A stretch of DNA of 64,000 nucleotides. Source: MWEH01 sp035409945. GTDB lineage: Bacteria; Bacillota; Clostridia; Christensenellales; DTU072. Each line of letters starts with the position of its first letter. The first letter of the stretch is position 1. The DNA lies in contig DAONQC010000001.1 of assembly GCA_035409945.1 (NCBI GenBank), positions 186,001 to 250,000 of the forward strand, read 5' to 3'. A program made the translations under genes and the position numbers. This document shows, piece after piece, positions 9,216-18,132 of this stretch. The notes beneath the pieces are model-generated. The model had not been told where the DNA came from. It ran no database searches and saw only the letters and a list, made by a program, of their open reading frames with translations.

Positions 9216-10430
9216 ATGAAAACAACCGCTATTATTTGTGAATACAATCCACTGACTAATGGACATGTAATGCACTTAAAACGTGCTAGAGAAGAAACTA
9301 AGGCTGATACAATTTTATGTGTGATGAGCGGTAGTTTCACACAAAGAGGCGATGCCGCTATAGCAGATAAATATCTCAGAGCAGAACAAGCGATTTTACA
9401 TGGAGCGGATATTGTAGTAGAACTACCCACGATTTATGCAATTTCCCCTGCTGATAATTTTGCCTATGGTGCAATCAAAACCATATCAACTTTTCCAGAT
9501 GTTAAATACATTAGCTTTGGCAGTGAGTGTGGAGATATTGAAAAACTCACCAAAGCTGCTAACCTACTATATTCGGAGCCTAAAGAATTTAAAGCAGAAC
9601 TCCAAACCCTACTTAAAACTGGATTATCATTTCCCCAAGCGCGTTCTCTTGCTTTGAAAAAATATGCCCAAAATGATGATACATACAAAGATTTACACAC
9701 CCTATTAGACGAACCTAATAATATTTTGGGAATAGCATATATCATAGCAGCAAAAAAATTAAATTATAAAATTAAATTCCACACAATACAGCGCATAGGG
9801 TCTGACTTTAATTGTGATGATTTGACTGGTAAAATGTCATCTTCCTCTGCCATCAGAAAAGCCATGAAAGATGGCAAATATAAAGAATTACAACAAAATG
9901 TTCCAGAAAGCACATATAACATGCTTGCTCAATATTGGCCAAGCGAAGACGAGCTAGGAAGTTTAGTACTCTTTAAGTTAAAGTCGATGGAAGCAACTGA
10001 GTTAGAAAAACTTTATGATGTTTCAGGAGGTATACACAATCGAATATTAATTTCTGCTATGAAATCTACTTCTTATGATGACATGTTGTCTATGGCAAAA
10101 ACAAAGAATTTTACTATGGCAAGATTAAAACGTATTTGTCTATATGCCTTATTTGACATATATAAAGAGGATTATGAACACGCATTATCTACCCCACCAT
10201 TTGCACAAATTTTAGCAATAAATGCCATTCGCAAAACAGAAATTCTTTCTGATTATTTTAGATACTGTAAAAATGTATTAACTAGATATAGCGACATAAG
10301 CAAAGTCGATAAAACGTTACGACCTCTAATTAAACTGGATTTCAAAGCTCAAGGCACACTCTCTGTAATAAATAAAGTTAATTATTTAAACAAAAAGATG
10401 CTAATTGTTAATCCGTTGCCAACAAATTAA
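9216..10430 (+). CDS. tmcAL: tRNA(Met) cytidine acetate ligase TmcAL (YlbM family)
   Basis: TmcAL acetylates the wobble cytidine of elongator tRNA(Met) to ac4C using acetate and ATP through an acetyl-AMP intermediate. The N-terminus TTAIICEYNPLTNGH holds the nucleotidyltransferase HxGH-type motif (NGH). SGSFTQRGDAAIADKYLRA and SPADNFAYGAI are characteristic of the family. I chose the ATG at 9216, giving 404 residues. A GTG at 9204 and an ATG at 9210 are in frame upstream, but the family normally begins at MK-x3-I-x-EYNP. It is divergent from pta-ackA, which makes acetate, and near rsmD/coaD as in many Bacillota. Confidence 0.92.
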   Translation: MKTTAIICEYNPLTNGHVMHLKRAREETKADTILCVMSGSFTQRGDAAIADKYLRAEQAILHGADIVVELPTIYAISPADNFAYGAIKTISTFPDVKYISFGSECGDIEKLTKAANLLYSEPKEFKAELQTLLKTGLSFPQARSLALKKYAQNDDTYKDLHTLLDEPNNILGIAYIIAAKKLNYKIKFHTIQRIGSDFNCDDLTGKMSSSSAIRKAMKDGKYKELQQNVPESTYNMLAQYWPSEDELGSLVLFKLKSMEATELEKLYDVSGGIHNRILISAMKSTSYDDMLSMAKTKNFTMARLKRICLYALFDIYKEDYEHALSTPPFAQILAINAIRKTEILSDYFRYCKNVLTRYSDISKVDKTLRPLIKLDFKAQGTLSVINKVNYLNKKMLIVNPLPTN

Positions 10431-10455
10431 ACTCTAATTGAATAATTTTATTTAT

Positions 10456-10491
10456 CAAAAACGGTGCTACTATCTATGTAATTAGCACCGT
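10456..10491 (-). terminator. Rho-independent terminator between convergent operons
   Basis: A perfect 9-bp stem (ACGGTGCTA / TAGCACCGT, 10461-10469 with 10483-10491) is followed on the minus strand by TTTTTG. It therefore ends the rsmD-coaD operon; it could also slow plus-strand transcription leaving tmcAL. Confidence 0.8.
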
Positions 10492-10526
10492 AAATTGTTT
10501 ACGCTCGACTGAAAAACTCTACACTA

Positions 10527-10982
10527 CTACCTTTCTAACTTCTCACTATTTTGTTGTAATGCAGTCCTAATTATTTGCAAGTTTTCTAACAACTTCCCCT
10601 CTACACCTGATAGCATAATATCTATATCTTTCGCAACATCTTTTATTATTCTATCTTTGAACTCCAATGCTTCATTTTTTATTGCTTCACTTTCTTTTTG
10701 AGCCATCTTAATTATTTCGTGTTCTGATAAAATGATATCAGCTTTAGTTTTTGCTTGAGAAATGATTTGTTGAGCCTTTCCCTCTTCCTCTTGCTGTCTA
10801 CGTGAGCTAGTTTTAACGATATAACGAGCCTCCCTTACAACATCTGGTAAAGAATTTCTAATTCTATCAACCAACCCATAAATGACAGCGGCATCTATGA
10901 CAGTGCCTGATCCAATTAGTGTTTTTTTCCCTTTACTTAACTCTTGCTCAATTTTTAACAATAAATCTTCGATATCTTCCAT
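10527..10982 (-). CDS. Conserved coiled-coil protein downstream of rsmD-coaD
   Basis: This 151-residue protein is a soluble, charged helical protein with no membrane segment. An N-terminal helix (residues about 1-20) is followed by a short segment rich in small residues and then a long Ala/Glu/Lys/Gln-rich coiled coil (about 50-150). Its start abuts the end of the RsmD-CoaD gene, so the two are translationally close and probably cotranscribed. Clostridia commonly carry a protein of this kind next to coaD, sometimes annotated loosely as an ATPase or V-type ATPase subunit H-like. I see no nucleotide-binding motif, so I do not assign an enzymatic function. Confidence 0.6.
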   Translation of the reverse strand: MEDIEDLLLKIEQELSKGKKTLIGSGTVIDAAVIYGLVDRIRNSLPDVVREARYIVKTSSRRQQEEEGKAQQIISQAKTKADIILSEHEIIKMAQKESEAIKNEALEFKDRIIKDVAKDIDIMLSGVEGKLLENLQIIRTALQQNSEKLER

Positions 10983-11972
10983 TTAATCACCAACTAACCA
11001 ACTTGACACATCTTCGCCTGCTTTTATTTTCCTTCTAATTTCAGATGAACTAACTTCTTTATCTCTCGCTTCAATTAAAATCGTCTCTATATTACCATGT
11101 TTTAGATTCCATTCAGCCATATTTTTTTCGTAAATTAGATCTTCGTCATTTCTAAAACCTCTTATAATATATCTTATATCATTGCTTTTGCAATAGTCAA
11201 TACTCAGACCATCATACTCCCTAACCTTGATTTTTCGACCTAATTTATACCTACGTACAGCATGTTCTATATGTTTCATCCTAATTTTTTTGGGCTGACT
11301 TGGCTCTTTTTCAGGGTTATCTAACAGTACAATATGAACACATTCAAATTTATTTATTGCTGTTTCGACAAGAAAATCATGTCCAATTGTGTAAGGATCA
11401 AAAGTACCGGTAATTACCACGGCATCGCCTTTAGCTAATACATCTAGCGTTATCCTACCATAATCCCTTGAATCCAGTGTATATAAACCTTGTGGAAGGA
11501 AATAGTTTTTGTCGCCTAAAGGTCTCTCAACGATTATCAATCCATCGTTATCAAGTATATCGGCTATCACTATTTCCTTGAGAATATCTCCGATTTGAAC
11601 CTTTCCATATGGAGGGTCTAAAATGATTAATTTGAACTTAAGCCCCGTCCTACTTGCTTGAGCAATCGCTAGAGAGTAGTTGCCATGAAATATATCATAT
11701 TCAGCATCAAGCTTAGATAAGTTTTTTTTCAGCACATCTATCGCTTTTATACTACAATCACAAAACAAACAATATGATGCACCCCTAGATAATGCTTCAA
11801 TTCCTAACGCTCCGCTTCCACAAAACAAATCTAACACTTTGCCATATTGATATTTCTCATGTTGGACAAGATTGAACATATTTTCTTTAACCCTGTCCGT
11901 TGTAGGTCTAATTTCATTTTCTTTTTCTGTAAAAAGGTTTCTACCTTTATATTTACCCGCAATAATCCTCAT
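10983..11972 (-). CDS. RsmD-CoaD fusion: 16S rRNA m2G966 methyltransferase / phosphopantetheine adenylyltransferase
   Basis: One 329-residue reading frame holds two complete enzymes. Residues 1 to about 180 are RsmD: MRIIAGKYKGR start, RPTTDRVKENMFN, the SAM loop LDLFCGSGALGIEA (48-61) and the catalytic DPPY at 119-122. Residues about 182-329 are CoaD: TGTFDPYTIGH (HxGH-type motif at 195-198), YIIRGFRNDEDLIYE and a C-terminal SSSEIRRKI, which bind ATP and phosphopantetheine. CoaD makes dephospho-CoA, the penultimate step of CoA synthesis. In most Bacillota rsmD and coaD are separate adjacent genes. Here the last RsmD strand runs directly into the first CoaD strand with no linker. Confidence 0.92.
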   Translation of the reverse strand: MRIIAGKYKGRNLFTEKENEIRPTTDRVKENMFNLVQHEKYQYGKVLDLFCGSGALGIEALSRGASYCLFCDCSIKAIDVLKKNLSKLDAEYDIFHGNYSLAIAQASRTGLKFKLIILDPPYGKVQIGDILKEIVIADILDNDGLIIVERPLGDKNYFLPQGLYTLDSRDYGRITLDVLAKGDAVVITGTFDPYTIGHDFLVETAINKFECVHIVLLDNPEKEPSQPKKIRMKHIEHAVRRYKLGRKIKVREYDGLSIDYCKSNDIRYIIRGFRNDEDLIYEKNMAEWNLKHGNIETILIEARDKEVSSSEIRRKIKAGEDVSSWLVGD

Positions 11973-12003
11973 ATAATATGCTCCGGTTATATTAATAAAT
12001 ATT

Positions 12004-12558
12004 TTATATCTCGCTAATTTTTAAATAAGTTGTCCTTTCTGTTATAATAGCATCCATTTTTATATCGTGGTTAAGAGTGGGAATTATATCAAATTTACGA
12101 GTATCATAACATAACCCCAATTTAAAAACATTATTTTGTGCTAGCCATTTATCATAATATCCACCGCCATGCCCAAGCCTATTAAGCTCTACATCACAAG
12201 CGACTATTGGAATTATCGCGATATCTATAATAGGAGTTTTTAGGTTAGAAATATATGATTGGGGCTCTCTTATATTAAATGTACCAACCGTCATTTCCGT
12301 TTCTGGATAAATTTCAACGGCTAGCATTTGTCCTGACTTAATTACTGGGACAAAAACTCGCTTACATTCTAGAAATGATTTTTTAATAATTAAATCTGTC
12401 GAAACTTCGTCTTGTCGGGACAAATATATAAACACAGTGGAAGCTGCTCTGTATTTATCGAAAGAAATTACTTTATTAGCAATTATTTTGTCATTACAAC
12501 TTTTATTAGTTATTACTTTCGATTTTGCAATAACTCTAAGCTGTTGTTTATCAATCAT
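12004..12558 (-). CDS. 5-formyltetrahydrofolate cyclo-ligase
   Basis: This enzyme converts 5-formyl-THF to 5,10-methenyl-THF with ATP, recovering an inhibitory folate. The 184-residue protein has the family pattern: a basic N-terminal nucleotide-binding region, a central FVPVIKSGQMLAVE stretch and the signature RLGHGGGYYDKWL. Its ATG overlaps the stop of the upstream ACT-domain gene by 4 bp, indicating translational coupling. That operon mate is metabolically unrelated, so the pairing is probably positional. Length is normal for the family. Confidence 0.92.
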   Translation of the reverse strand: MIDKQQLRVIAKSKVITNKSCNDKIIANKVISFDKYRAASTVFIYLSRQDEVSTDLIIKKSFLECKRVFVPVIKSGQMLAVEIYPETEMTVGTFNIREPQSYISNLKTPIIDIAIIPIVACDVELNRLGHGGGYYDKWLAQNNVFKLGLCYDTRKFDIIPTLNHDIKMDAIITERTTYLKISEI

Positions 12559-12962
12559 ATTGATTCCACATTATTTTTTTGTAATAATTGTATAGCCGTA
12601 TCCGGACAATCAACTTTCAAAAGTATACAAGCCTGCTTAGAACCTATCTCAGCATATGAATATAAATATGAAATATTAATATTTTCATCTTCAAACATCT
12701 GTAATACTTTATACATTTCACCTGGCTTATCAGCAACTTTAAACCCAATCAAGTCTGTGGAAGCAGTATTAAATCCATTTTCCTTTAATACCTGTATTGC
12801 TTTTACATTATCACTGGTTATAGCTCTAAGGATCCCGTATTCGGCAGTATCTGCGATATTCATTGTTTGAATATTTATGTTCGCATCCTTTAAAACTTTC
12901 GCAAACTCGCATATTCGACCACTTCTATTTTCCAAAAATACAGCAATTTGATTAACTAACAT
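12555..12962 (-). CDS. Tandem ACT-domain protein (paaK/iorAB-associated)
   Basis: The 135-residue protein consists of two ACT-like modules: residues about 4-65 (NQIAVFLENRSGRICEFAKVLKDANINIQ) and 70-130 (DKPGEMYKVLQMFEDENINISYLYSY). ACT modules bind amino acids and act as sensors. Proteins of this size often sit beside phenylacetate-CoA ligase and indolepyruvate oxidoreductase genes in anaerobes, exactly as here (24 bp downstream of paaK). A role as an aromatic amino acid-responsive partner is likely but inferred from context. It overlaps the next gene by 4 bp. Confidence 0.85.
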   Translation of the reverse strand: MLVNQIAVFLENRSGRICEFAKVLKDANINIQTMNIADTAEYGILRAITSDNVKAIQVLKENGFNTASTDLIGFKVADKPGEMYKVLQMFEDENINISYLYSYAEIGSKQACILLKVDCPDTAIQLLQKNNVESI

Positions 12963-12985
12963 GATTTAGTGCCTCCTTGATTTTA

Positions 12986-14299
12986 TTATTTTCTGTTATC
13001 TATAACTCTTTTGATTTTTTCACCCTCTTTGGTTAAAAGCTTTCCACTTGAAACTAACTTAATGTTACTTGCAACCCCTATTTCAGAAGAAATTCTGTTC
13101 ACAACTTTAGCAGTAAGTTTTTCTATCTCTCTAACTTCATCAAAAGCAACTCCAGTTGCAAGTTCGATTTCTATGTCCATTATATCAAGATTATTGACAC
13201 GATCCAATATTACTCTAAAATTAGGTGTTACTCTTTCATCACAATTTAGTAGCGCTGTTTCTATTTGCGACGGAAACACATTTACCCCTTTTACAATAAT
13301 CATATCATCGTAACGACCCGTAATTTTCCTCAATCTCACAGAAGTTCGACCGCATTCACAAGGTTTATCTATCAGAGCACATACATCTTTAGTACGATAA
13401 CGAATAAGTGGCATCCCTTCTTTTAATAATGTTGTAAACACCAACTCCCCTTGCGTTTCAGCTGGTAATTGATTTCCGTTTTCAGGATCCACAATTTCTG
13501 GATAAAACATGTCGTCTTGGATATGAGAACCGCATTGAAAAAAACATTCAGTTGCCACTCCTGGACCAGTTATTTCAGATAACCCATAAATATCATAAGC
13601 TTTTATAGAATAGGCATTTTCTATTCTCTTCCTCATTGCATCGGTCCACGGCTCTGCACCAAAAAAACCATATTTTAATGATAATTTTTTAGGGTCTTTT
13701 TCCGCCTTTTTAGCTTCCTCTGCTAAAAAAATGGCATATGACGGAGTACAGCAAATCGTATCAGCTTTAAAATCTTCTAACAACATCAATTGTCTAGGTG
13801 TGTTCCCAGAAGATACAGGAACAACAGTAGCACCTAAATACTCACCACCATAATGCATTCCTAACCCCCCTGTAAAAAGCCCATAACCATATGCTATATG
13901 TATGATAGAGTCCTCATCAACACCAACACCATATAACCCTCTTGCACAACACTCGGCCCAGCTTTCAAGATCGTTTTTTGTATAACCTACTACCGTAAGT
14001 TTTCCAGATGTCCCCGAAGATGCATGTACTCTTACAATATCTCTATTAGGTGTTGCAAAACTACCAAACGGGTAATTTTCTCTTAAATCTCTTTTTTCTG
14101 TAAAAGGAAGTTTTGTTATATCCCTGATATCTTTAATATCTTCGGGCTTTACTCCCGCTTTATCCATCTTTTGGCGGTACCAAGAAACATTATTATAAAC
14201 TCGCTGAACAACATCTATTAACCTCTCTGATTGTAAAGCAAATTTACCATCTCTACTCATGCATTCATATTTTTTATTTAATATTCTATTCATTTGCAT
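12986..14299 (-). CDS. paaK: Phenylacetate-CoA ligase (first copy)
   Basis: An adenylate-forming enzyme that activates arylacetates to aryl-acetyl-CoA with ATP, or runs in the reverse ATP-yielding direction in peptide fermenters. The 437 residues show the AMP-binding P-loop HASSGTSGKLTVVGYT, the motif YGLSEITGPGVA, RYRTKD and the C-terminal GRYDDMIIVKGVNVFPSQIE hinge. A four-cysteine pattern with CECGRT is typical of anaerobic PaaK forms. It sits between the ACT-domain gene and iorB. A paralogue (16716-18017) lies on the other side of iorAB. In-frame ATGs at residues 1 and 3 leave the exact start open. Confidence 0.93.
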   Translation of the reverse strand: MQMNRILNKKYECMSRDGKFALQSERLIDVVQRVYNNVSWYRQKMDKAGVKPEDIKDIRDITKLPFTEKRDLRENYPFGSFATPNRDIVRVHASSGTSGKLTVVGYTKNDLESWAECCARGLYGVGVDEDSIIHIAYGYGLFTGGLGMHYGGEYLGATVVPVSSGNTPRQLMLLEDFKADTICCTPSYAIFLAEEAKKAEKDPKKLSLKYGFFGAEPWTDAMRKRIENAYSIKAYDIYGLSEITGPGVATECFFQCGSHIQDDMFYPEIVDPENGNQLPAETQGELVFTTLLKEGMPLIRYRTKDVCALIDKPCECGRTSVRLRKITGRYDDMIIVKGVNVFPSQIETALLNCDERVTPNFRVILDRVNNLDIMDIEIELATGVAFDEVREIEKLTAKVVNRISSEIGVASNIKLVSSGKLLTKEGEKIKRVIDNRK

Positions 14300-14371
14300 T
14301 CCCTAAACAAATCACCGTTGGACAAGCTATTCCCTGTCTTTGATACTAACACAAAAATAAACCCTCGCCTT

Positions 14372-14971
14372 TTATTGAGCTTTACAGACGCTCTCATATC
14401 CAAACTTGAGTGCCTTTACATTCATATCCAAAAACTGCTTTTTTACGCACAGATATAATGCATCTTTTGCTACATCAAATGGAATATTATTTAGTGCGCA
14501 AAACACTCCAATTAGGACTACATTTACTGATTTACTACCACCTGCGTCATGCGCAAGTTGCAACCCATTAATTTCACATACATTAATATTTTTTGATCTT
14601 AAATCATTGAGTACGTCACTAGGATATTTTTCTTTTCCCATAATTACTGGCATCGGTAGTATTTTTTGTTCATTAACTATAATCACTCCGTCTTGCTTTA
14701 GATAGTAAGCCCATCTTAATGCTTCTAACATCTCAAAAGCTATTATGTAATCTGCTTCACCAGGGGTAATAATTGGAGAAATAACCTCATCATCAATTCT
14801 TACATGTGTTACCACACTGCCACCTCTTTGACTCATTCCGTGCACTTCACTCAATTTGCAATCATATCCCATTATGTTAGCAATGGAACCTAGAATTTTG
14901 CTCGCAAGCAACGAGCCTTGTCCACCAACCCCAACAATCAAAATATTTGTTTTATAGCTATTCTTACTCAT
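14372..14971 (-). CDS. iorB: Indolepyruvate:ferredoxin oxidoreductase beta subunit
   Basis: IorB is the gamma-type domain subunit of the two-subunit oxidoreductase that decarboxylates indolepyruvate and other arylpyruvates to aryl-acetyl-CoA and reduces ferredoxin. The 199-residue protein has the Rossmann-like start NILIVGVGGQGSLLASKIL and the conserved HGMSQRGGSVVTHVR. I place the start at the ATG at 14971, preceded by AAGGAG, rather than at an in-frame ATG 93 bp upstream. The 5' end overlaps the 3' end of iorA by 8 bp, so the two are translationally coupled. Confidence 0.93.
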   Translation of the reverse strand: MSKNSYKTNILIVGVGGQGSLLASKILGSIANIMGYDCKLSEVHGMSQRGGSVVTHVRIDDEVISPIITPGEADYIIAFEMLEALRWAYYLKQDGVIIVNEQKILPMPVIMGKEKYPSDVLNDLRSKNINVCEINGLQLAHDAGGSKSVNVVLIGVFCALNNIPFDVAKDALYLCVKKQFLDMNVKALKFGYESVCKAQ

Positions 14972-16694
14972 TTGAATCTCCTTGGACGATGGCCCCAAAC
15001 TTACACATCTGGTTGCACACCTTACACCCAACACATAATTCTTTGTTGATAGGCATTCCATCACTTCTTTTTTCTATCGCAGGACAACCAATTGCGAGAC
15101 ACATTCCACAATTTTTACACTTATCTTGCAATATTTTTTGATAAGGAGCATGCTTTTTTATCAGTAATGCACAGGGTCTTCGGGCTATAACAACTGATAC
15201 CGAAGGTCTTTCTAATTCTTCTTTAATCACCTTTTTGACTTCGTCAATATTATACGAATCAACAACCCTTACGCTTGAAGCACCGCAAGCTTCACAAAGT
15301 TCCTTTAGGTTAAGTTGATAAGTATGTTCTCCTCTTATTGTTTTGCCTGTGGTGGGATTATCTTGATGACCAGTCATGCCCGTTATCGAGTTATCTAAAA
15401 TGATTATCGTTGATTTTCCTTGGTTATATACTGCATTAATTAGTCCTGTTATTCCGCTATGTACAAATGTACTATCACCTATAACAGATACTGTTTTTTT
15501 GGAATTTTCAGGATTTGCCTTATCAAAACCATGCGACAGCCCTATGCTAGCTCCCATACAAACACATGCATCTACCGCTGAAATTGGCGCCGAAGCACCT
15601 AATGTATAACAACCTATATCCCCGTTTACAGTCAATCTAAGTTGTTTCAGTGCATATAATACACTGCGATGTGGACACCCAGGGCACATCACAGGCGGTC
15701 TAACAGGAATTAAAGCTTCTGATTTGGGAGGGTTTTTGCCATATAACTTTTCTCTAATATATGCTACAGAAAATTCCCCTTGCACTCCAAAAATTTCTTT
15801 ACCGTGACATTTAATGCCATTTGCCTTAAGGCTATCTTCGATAAAAGGCTCTAATTCTTCAATGACTAATAATTCCTCTACTTCTTGGGAAAACTTTTTA
15901 ATTGCATTAAAATCGATGGGATAGACTAGTCCAAGCTTGAATAAAGAAGCATCAGTCGCTTCCTTGCAATATTGATACACATTACCTGCACAAACTATGC
16001 CAATTTTTTTATTTCTTATGATAGTTTTATTTAGATTATAATTAGGAATCTCTTCCTGAAGTTTTTTCTCCCTTTCTTCAACAATCTTATGTCTTCCTCT
16101 AGCCATTGCAGGCATCATAACATATTTTGAAACATCCTTAGAAAATACCTTTGCGTCTGCTTCAAATCTATCTTCTAGTTCCACATAACTTCTACTATGA
16201 GCTATCCTGGTAGTTAAACGAATAATAACTGGAGTGTCATATTTTTCGCTTATTGTATATGCTACTTTTACAAAATCTTTTGCTTCTTGGCTATCAGCAG
16301 GCTCTAACATGGGCACATGTGCGCTCAGTGCATAATATCTACTATCTTGTTCGTTTTGCGAGCTATGCATCCCAGGATCATCAGCTACGACAACAACAAG
16401 CCCTGCATTTACGCCAGAATAAGCAACAGTAAATAGTGGATCTGCCGCTACGTTTAGACCTACATGTTTCATGCAACTCATAGACCTAGCACCTGCAAAA
16501 GATGCCCCGATTGCTGTTTCCAAAGCTACTTTTTCATTTGGCGCCCACTCTACGTACATTTCCGAAAATTTCGCAGCACTTTCAGTTATTTCTGTCGAGG
16601 GTGTACCTGGATATGAAGAAATAACCTTTACTCCAGCCTCATACGCTCCTCTTGCAATCGCTTCATTTGCCAATAATAAACTCTTCATTGTCAT
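14964..16694 (-). CDS. iorA: Indolepyruvate:ferredoxin oxidoreductase alpha subunit
   Basis: This is the thiamine-diphosphate and iron-sulfur subunit of the arylpyruvate oxidoreductase. The 576 residues comprise an N-terminal pyrimidine-binding domain (SSYPGTPSTEI), a central domain and a C-terminal TPP-binding domain (GDIGCYTLG and GDSTFVHSGITGLINAVYNQ). At the end are two 4Fe-4S motifs (CKNCGMCLAIGCP and CVGCKVCNQMCKFG). It is oxygen-sensitive chemistry, in line with an anaerobe. With iorB and two flanking paaK genes it forms a module for aromatic amino acid fermentation or, in reverse, synthesis from arylacetates. Confidence 0.95.
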   Translation of the reverse strand: MTMKSLLLANEAIARGAYEAGVKVISSYPGTPSTEITESAAKFSEMYVEWAPNEKVALETAIGASFAGARSMSCMKHVGLNVAADPLFTVAYSGVNAGLVVVVADDPGMHSSQNEQDSRYYALSAHVPMLEPADSQEAKDFVKVAYTISEKYDTPVIIRLTTRIAHSRSYVELEDRFEADAKVFSKDVSKYVMMPAMARGRHKIVEEREKKLQEEIPNYNLNKTIIRNKKIGIVCAGNVYQYCKEATDASLFKLGLVYPIDFNAIKKFSQEVEELLVIEELEPFIEDSLKANGIKCHGKEIFGVQGEFSVAYIREKLYGKNPPKSEALIPVRPPVMCPGCPHRSVLYALKQLRLTVNGDIGCYTLGASAPISAVDACVCMGASIGLSHGFDKANPENSKKTVSVIGDSTFVHSGITGLINAVYNQGKSTIIILDNSITGMTGHQDNPTTGKTIRGEHTYQLNLKELCEACGASSVRVVDSYNIDEVKKVIKEELERPSVSVVIARRPCALLIKKHAPYQKILQDKCKNCGMCLAIGCPAIEKRSDGMPINKELCVGCKVCNQMCKFGAIVQGDSNE

Positions 16695-16715
16695 TCTTCC
16701 TTAACATTATATTAG

Positions 16716-18017
16716 TTATTTTAAATTTCTTAAATCAGTTACTCTTTTTGATTTGCCCTCAAATCTCTTAAGTGAAAGTGGTTCTACTAATTTTATTTCT
16801 GCGTCAATTTGCAACACAACCTTTATTCTCTGTTTAACCTTATCTCTCAGTTTGAGTAAATTAGCGTAATCTGTTAATAAACTAGCATCCAAAACTTCCA
16901 CTCGAATCTCGAGTTTATCTAAATAATTTTCCCTAGTGACGATCATTTCATACTGGCCACCTATTTCTGGTATTGCTAAAAGCACAGATTCTACTTGTGA
17001 TGGAAATACATTTACACCTCTAATAATCAACATGTCATCGGTACGTCCAGTTACTCTTTCCATCCTTACAGTGGTTCTACCGCAACTACATGGTGAGTAA
17101 TCTAATGATGTTATATCTTTGGTCATATACCTAATCATTGGCATCCCATCTTTTGTTAGTGTAGTTAAAACAAGCTCGCCTGGCTCTAATTCTTTAACTG
17201 GCTCGAGAGTTACAGAATCTAATACCTCAGGATAGAAATGGTCTTCATTTACATGCATCCCAGTATGCATTAAGCATTCTCCCGATACGCCAGGACCTAT
17301 TATTTCACTAAGACCATAGTTATCAGTTGTTTCTATATTTAATCTCTTTCTTAACTCATTATGCATTTCTTGAGTAGAGGCTTCACTACCAAACAACCCC
17401 CATGTCAAGTTAAAATCCTTAAGATCGTATCCAAGTTTTTCCAACATTTCTGCTATATATAGTGCATAAGACGGAGTCGCAACTAATCCTGTTGCAGCTA
17501 AATCTTTTAGTAACATTACTTGTCTTTCGGTATTACCAGAGCTTGCTGGAATTACCGCTGCGCCAACCCTTTCTAACCCTTGATGCATTCCTAACGCACC
17601 GGTAAAAAGGCCGTATCCAAAAGAAATCTGCACTGTATCTTTTGAAGTTATTCCAGCGGCTGCACATATCCGCGCACAACACTCAGTCCACACTTCCATA
17701 TCGTTTTTGGTATAACAAACTACTGTTGGTTTCCCACTAGTTCCACTAGATGCATGTATCCTAAGTAAATTTTCCCTAGGAACTGCAAGTAAACCATATG
17801 GATAGTTATCTCTCAAATCTTTTTTCGTTACAAACGGTATTCTACGAATATCGTCTAAAGTTTTTAAGTCTTCTGGTTTAAAACCTGCAGCATCATACTT
17901 GTTTTTATAAAAAGCAATATTATTATAAGCATAATTAACTATCTTTTGAAAACGAGTAAGTTGAAGTTTCTGCATGTCGGCACGAGCCATTGTTTCATAT
18001 TTAATGTCATAAATCAT
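16716..18017 (-). CDS. paaK: Phenylacetate-CoA ligase (second copy)
   Basis: A second adenylate-forming arylacetate-CoA ligase of 433 residues, 21 bp upstream of iorA. It carries the P-loop HASSGTSGKPTVVCYT, NYGLSEIIGPGVSGEC, RYMTKD, CSCGRT and the hinge GRTDDMLIIRGVNVFPSQVE. It is clearly paralogous to the copy at 12986-14299 but well diverged, so the two probably prefer different aryl acids (for example phenylacetate versus indoleacetate or hydroxyphenylacetate). That split is inference. The ATG has an AGGAGGAG site about 6 bp upstream on the minus strand. Confidence 0.93.
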   Translation of the reverse strand: MIYDIKYETMARADMQKLQLTRFQKIVNYAYNNIAFYKNKYDAAGFKPEDLKTLDDIRRIPFVTKKDLRDNYPYGLLAVPRENLLRIHASSGTSGKPTVVCYTKNDMEVWTECCARICAAAGITSKDTVQISFGYGLFTGALGMHQGLERVGAAVIPASSGNTERQVMLLKDLAATGLVATPSYALYIAEMLEKLGYDLKDFNLTWGLFGSEASTQEMHNELRKRLNIETTDNYGLSEIIGPGVSGECLMHTGMHVNEDHFYPEVLDSVTLEPVKELEPGELVLTTLTKDGMPMIRYMTKDITSLDYSPCSCGRTTVRMERVTGRTDDMLIIRGVNVFPSQVESVLLAIPEIGGQYEMIVTRENYLDKLEIRVEVLDASLLTDYANLLKLRDKVKQRIKVVLQIDAEIKLVEPLSLKRFEGKSKRVTDLRNLK

Positions 18018-18132
18018 TTTTCTCCTCCTGCAATGATTTTACTTTACAACTATTTGAGTAAATCACTATATGCATGATAGTTTATGTTGATCTCTGCAAA
18101 GATGAATTTAATTCAACTTCATAGAAAATTTT

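Noticed and set aside
16716..18017. Second PaaK as a pseudogene
   Set aside because: All adenylation motifs are intact and the frame is full length, so it is a functional paralogue.
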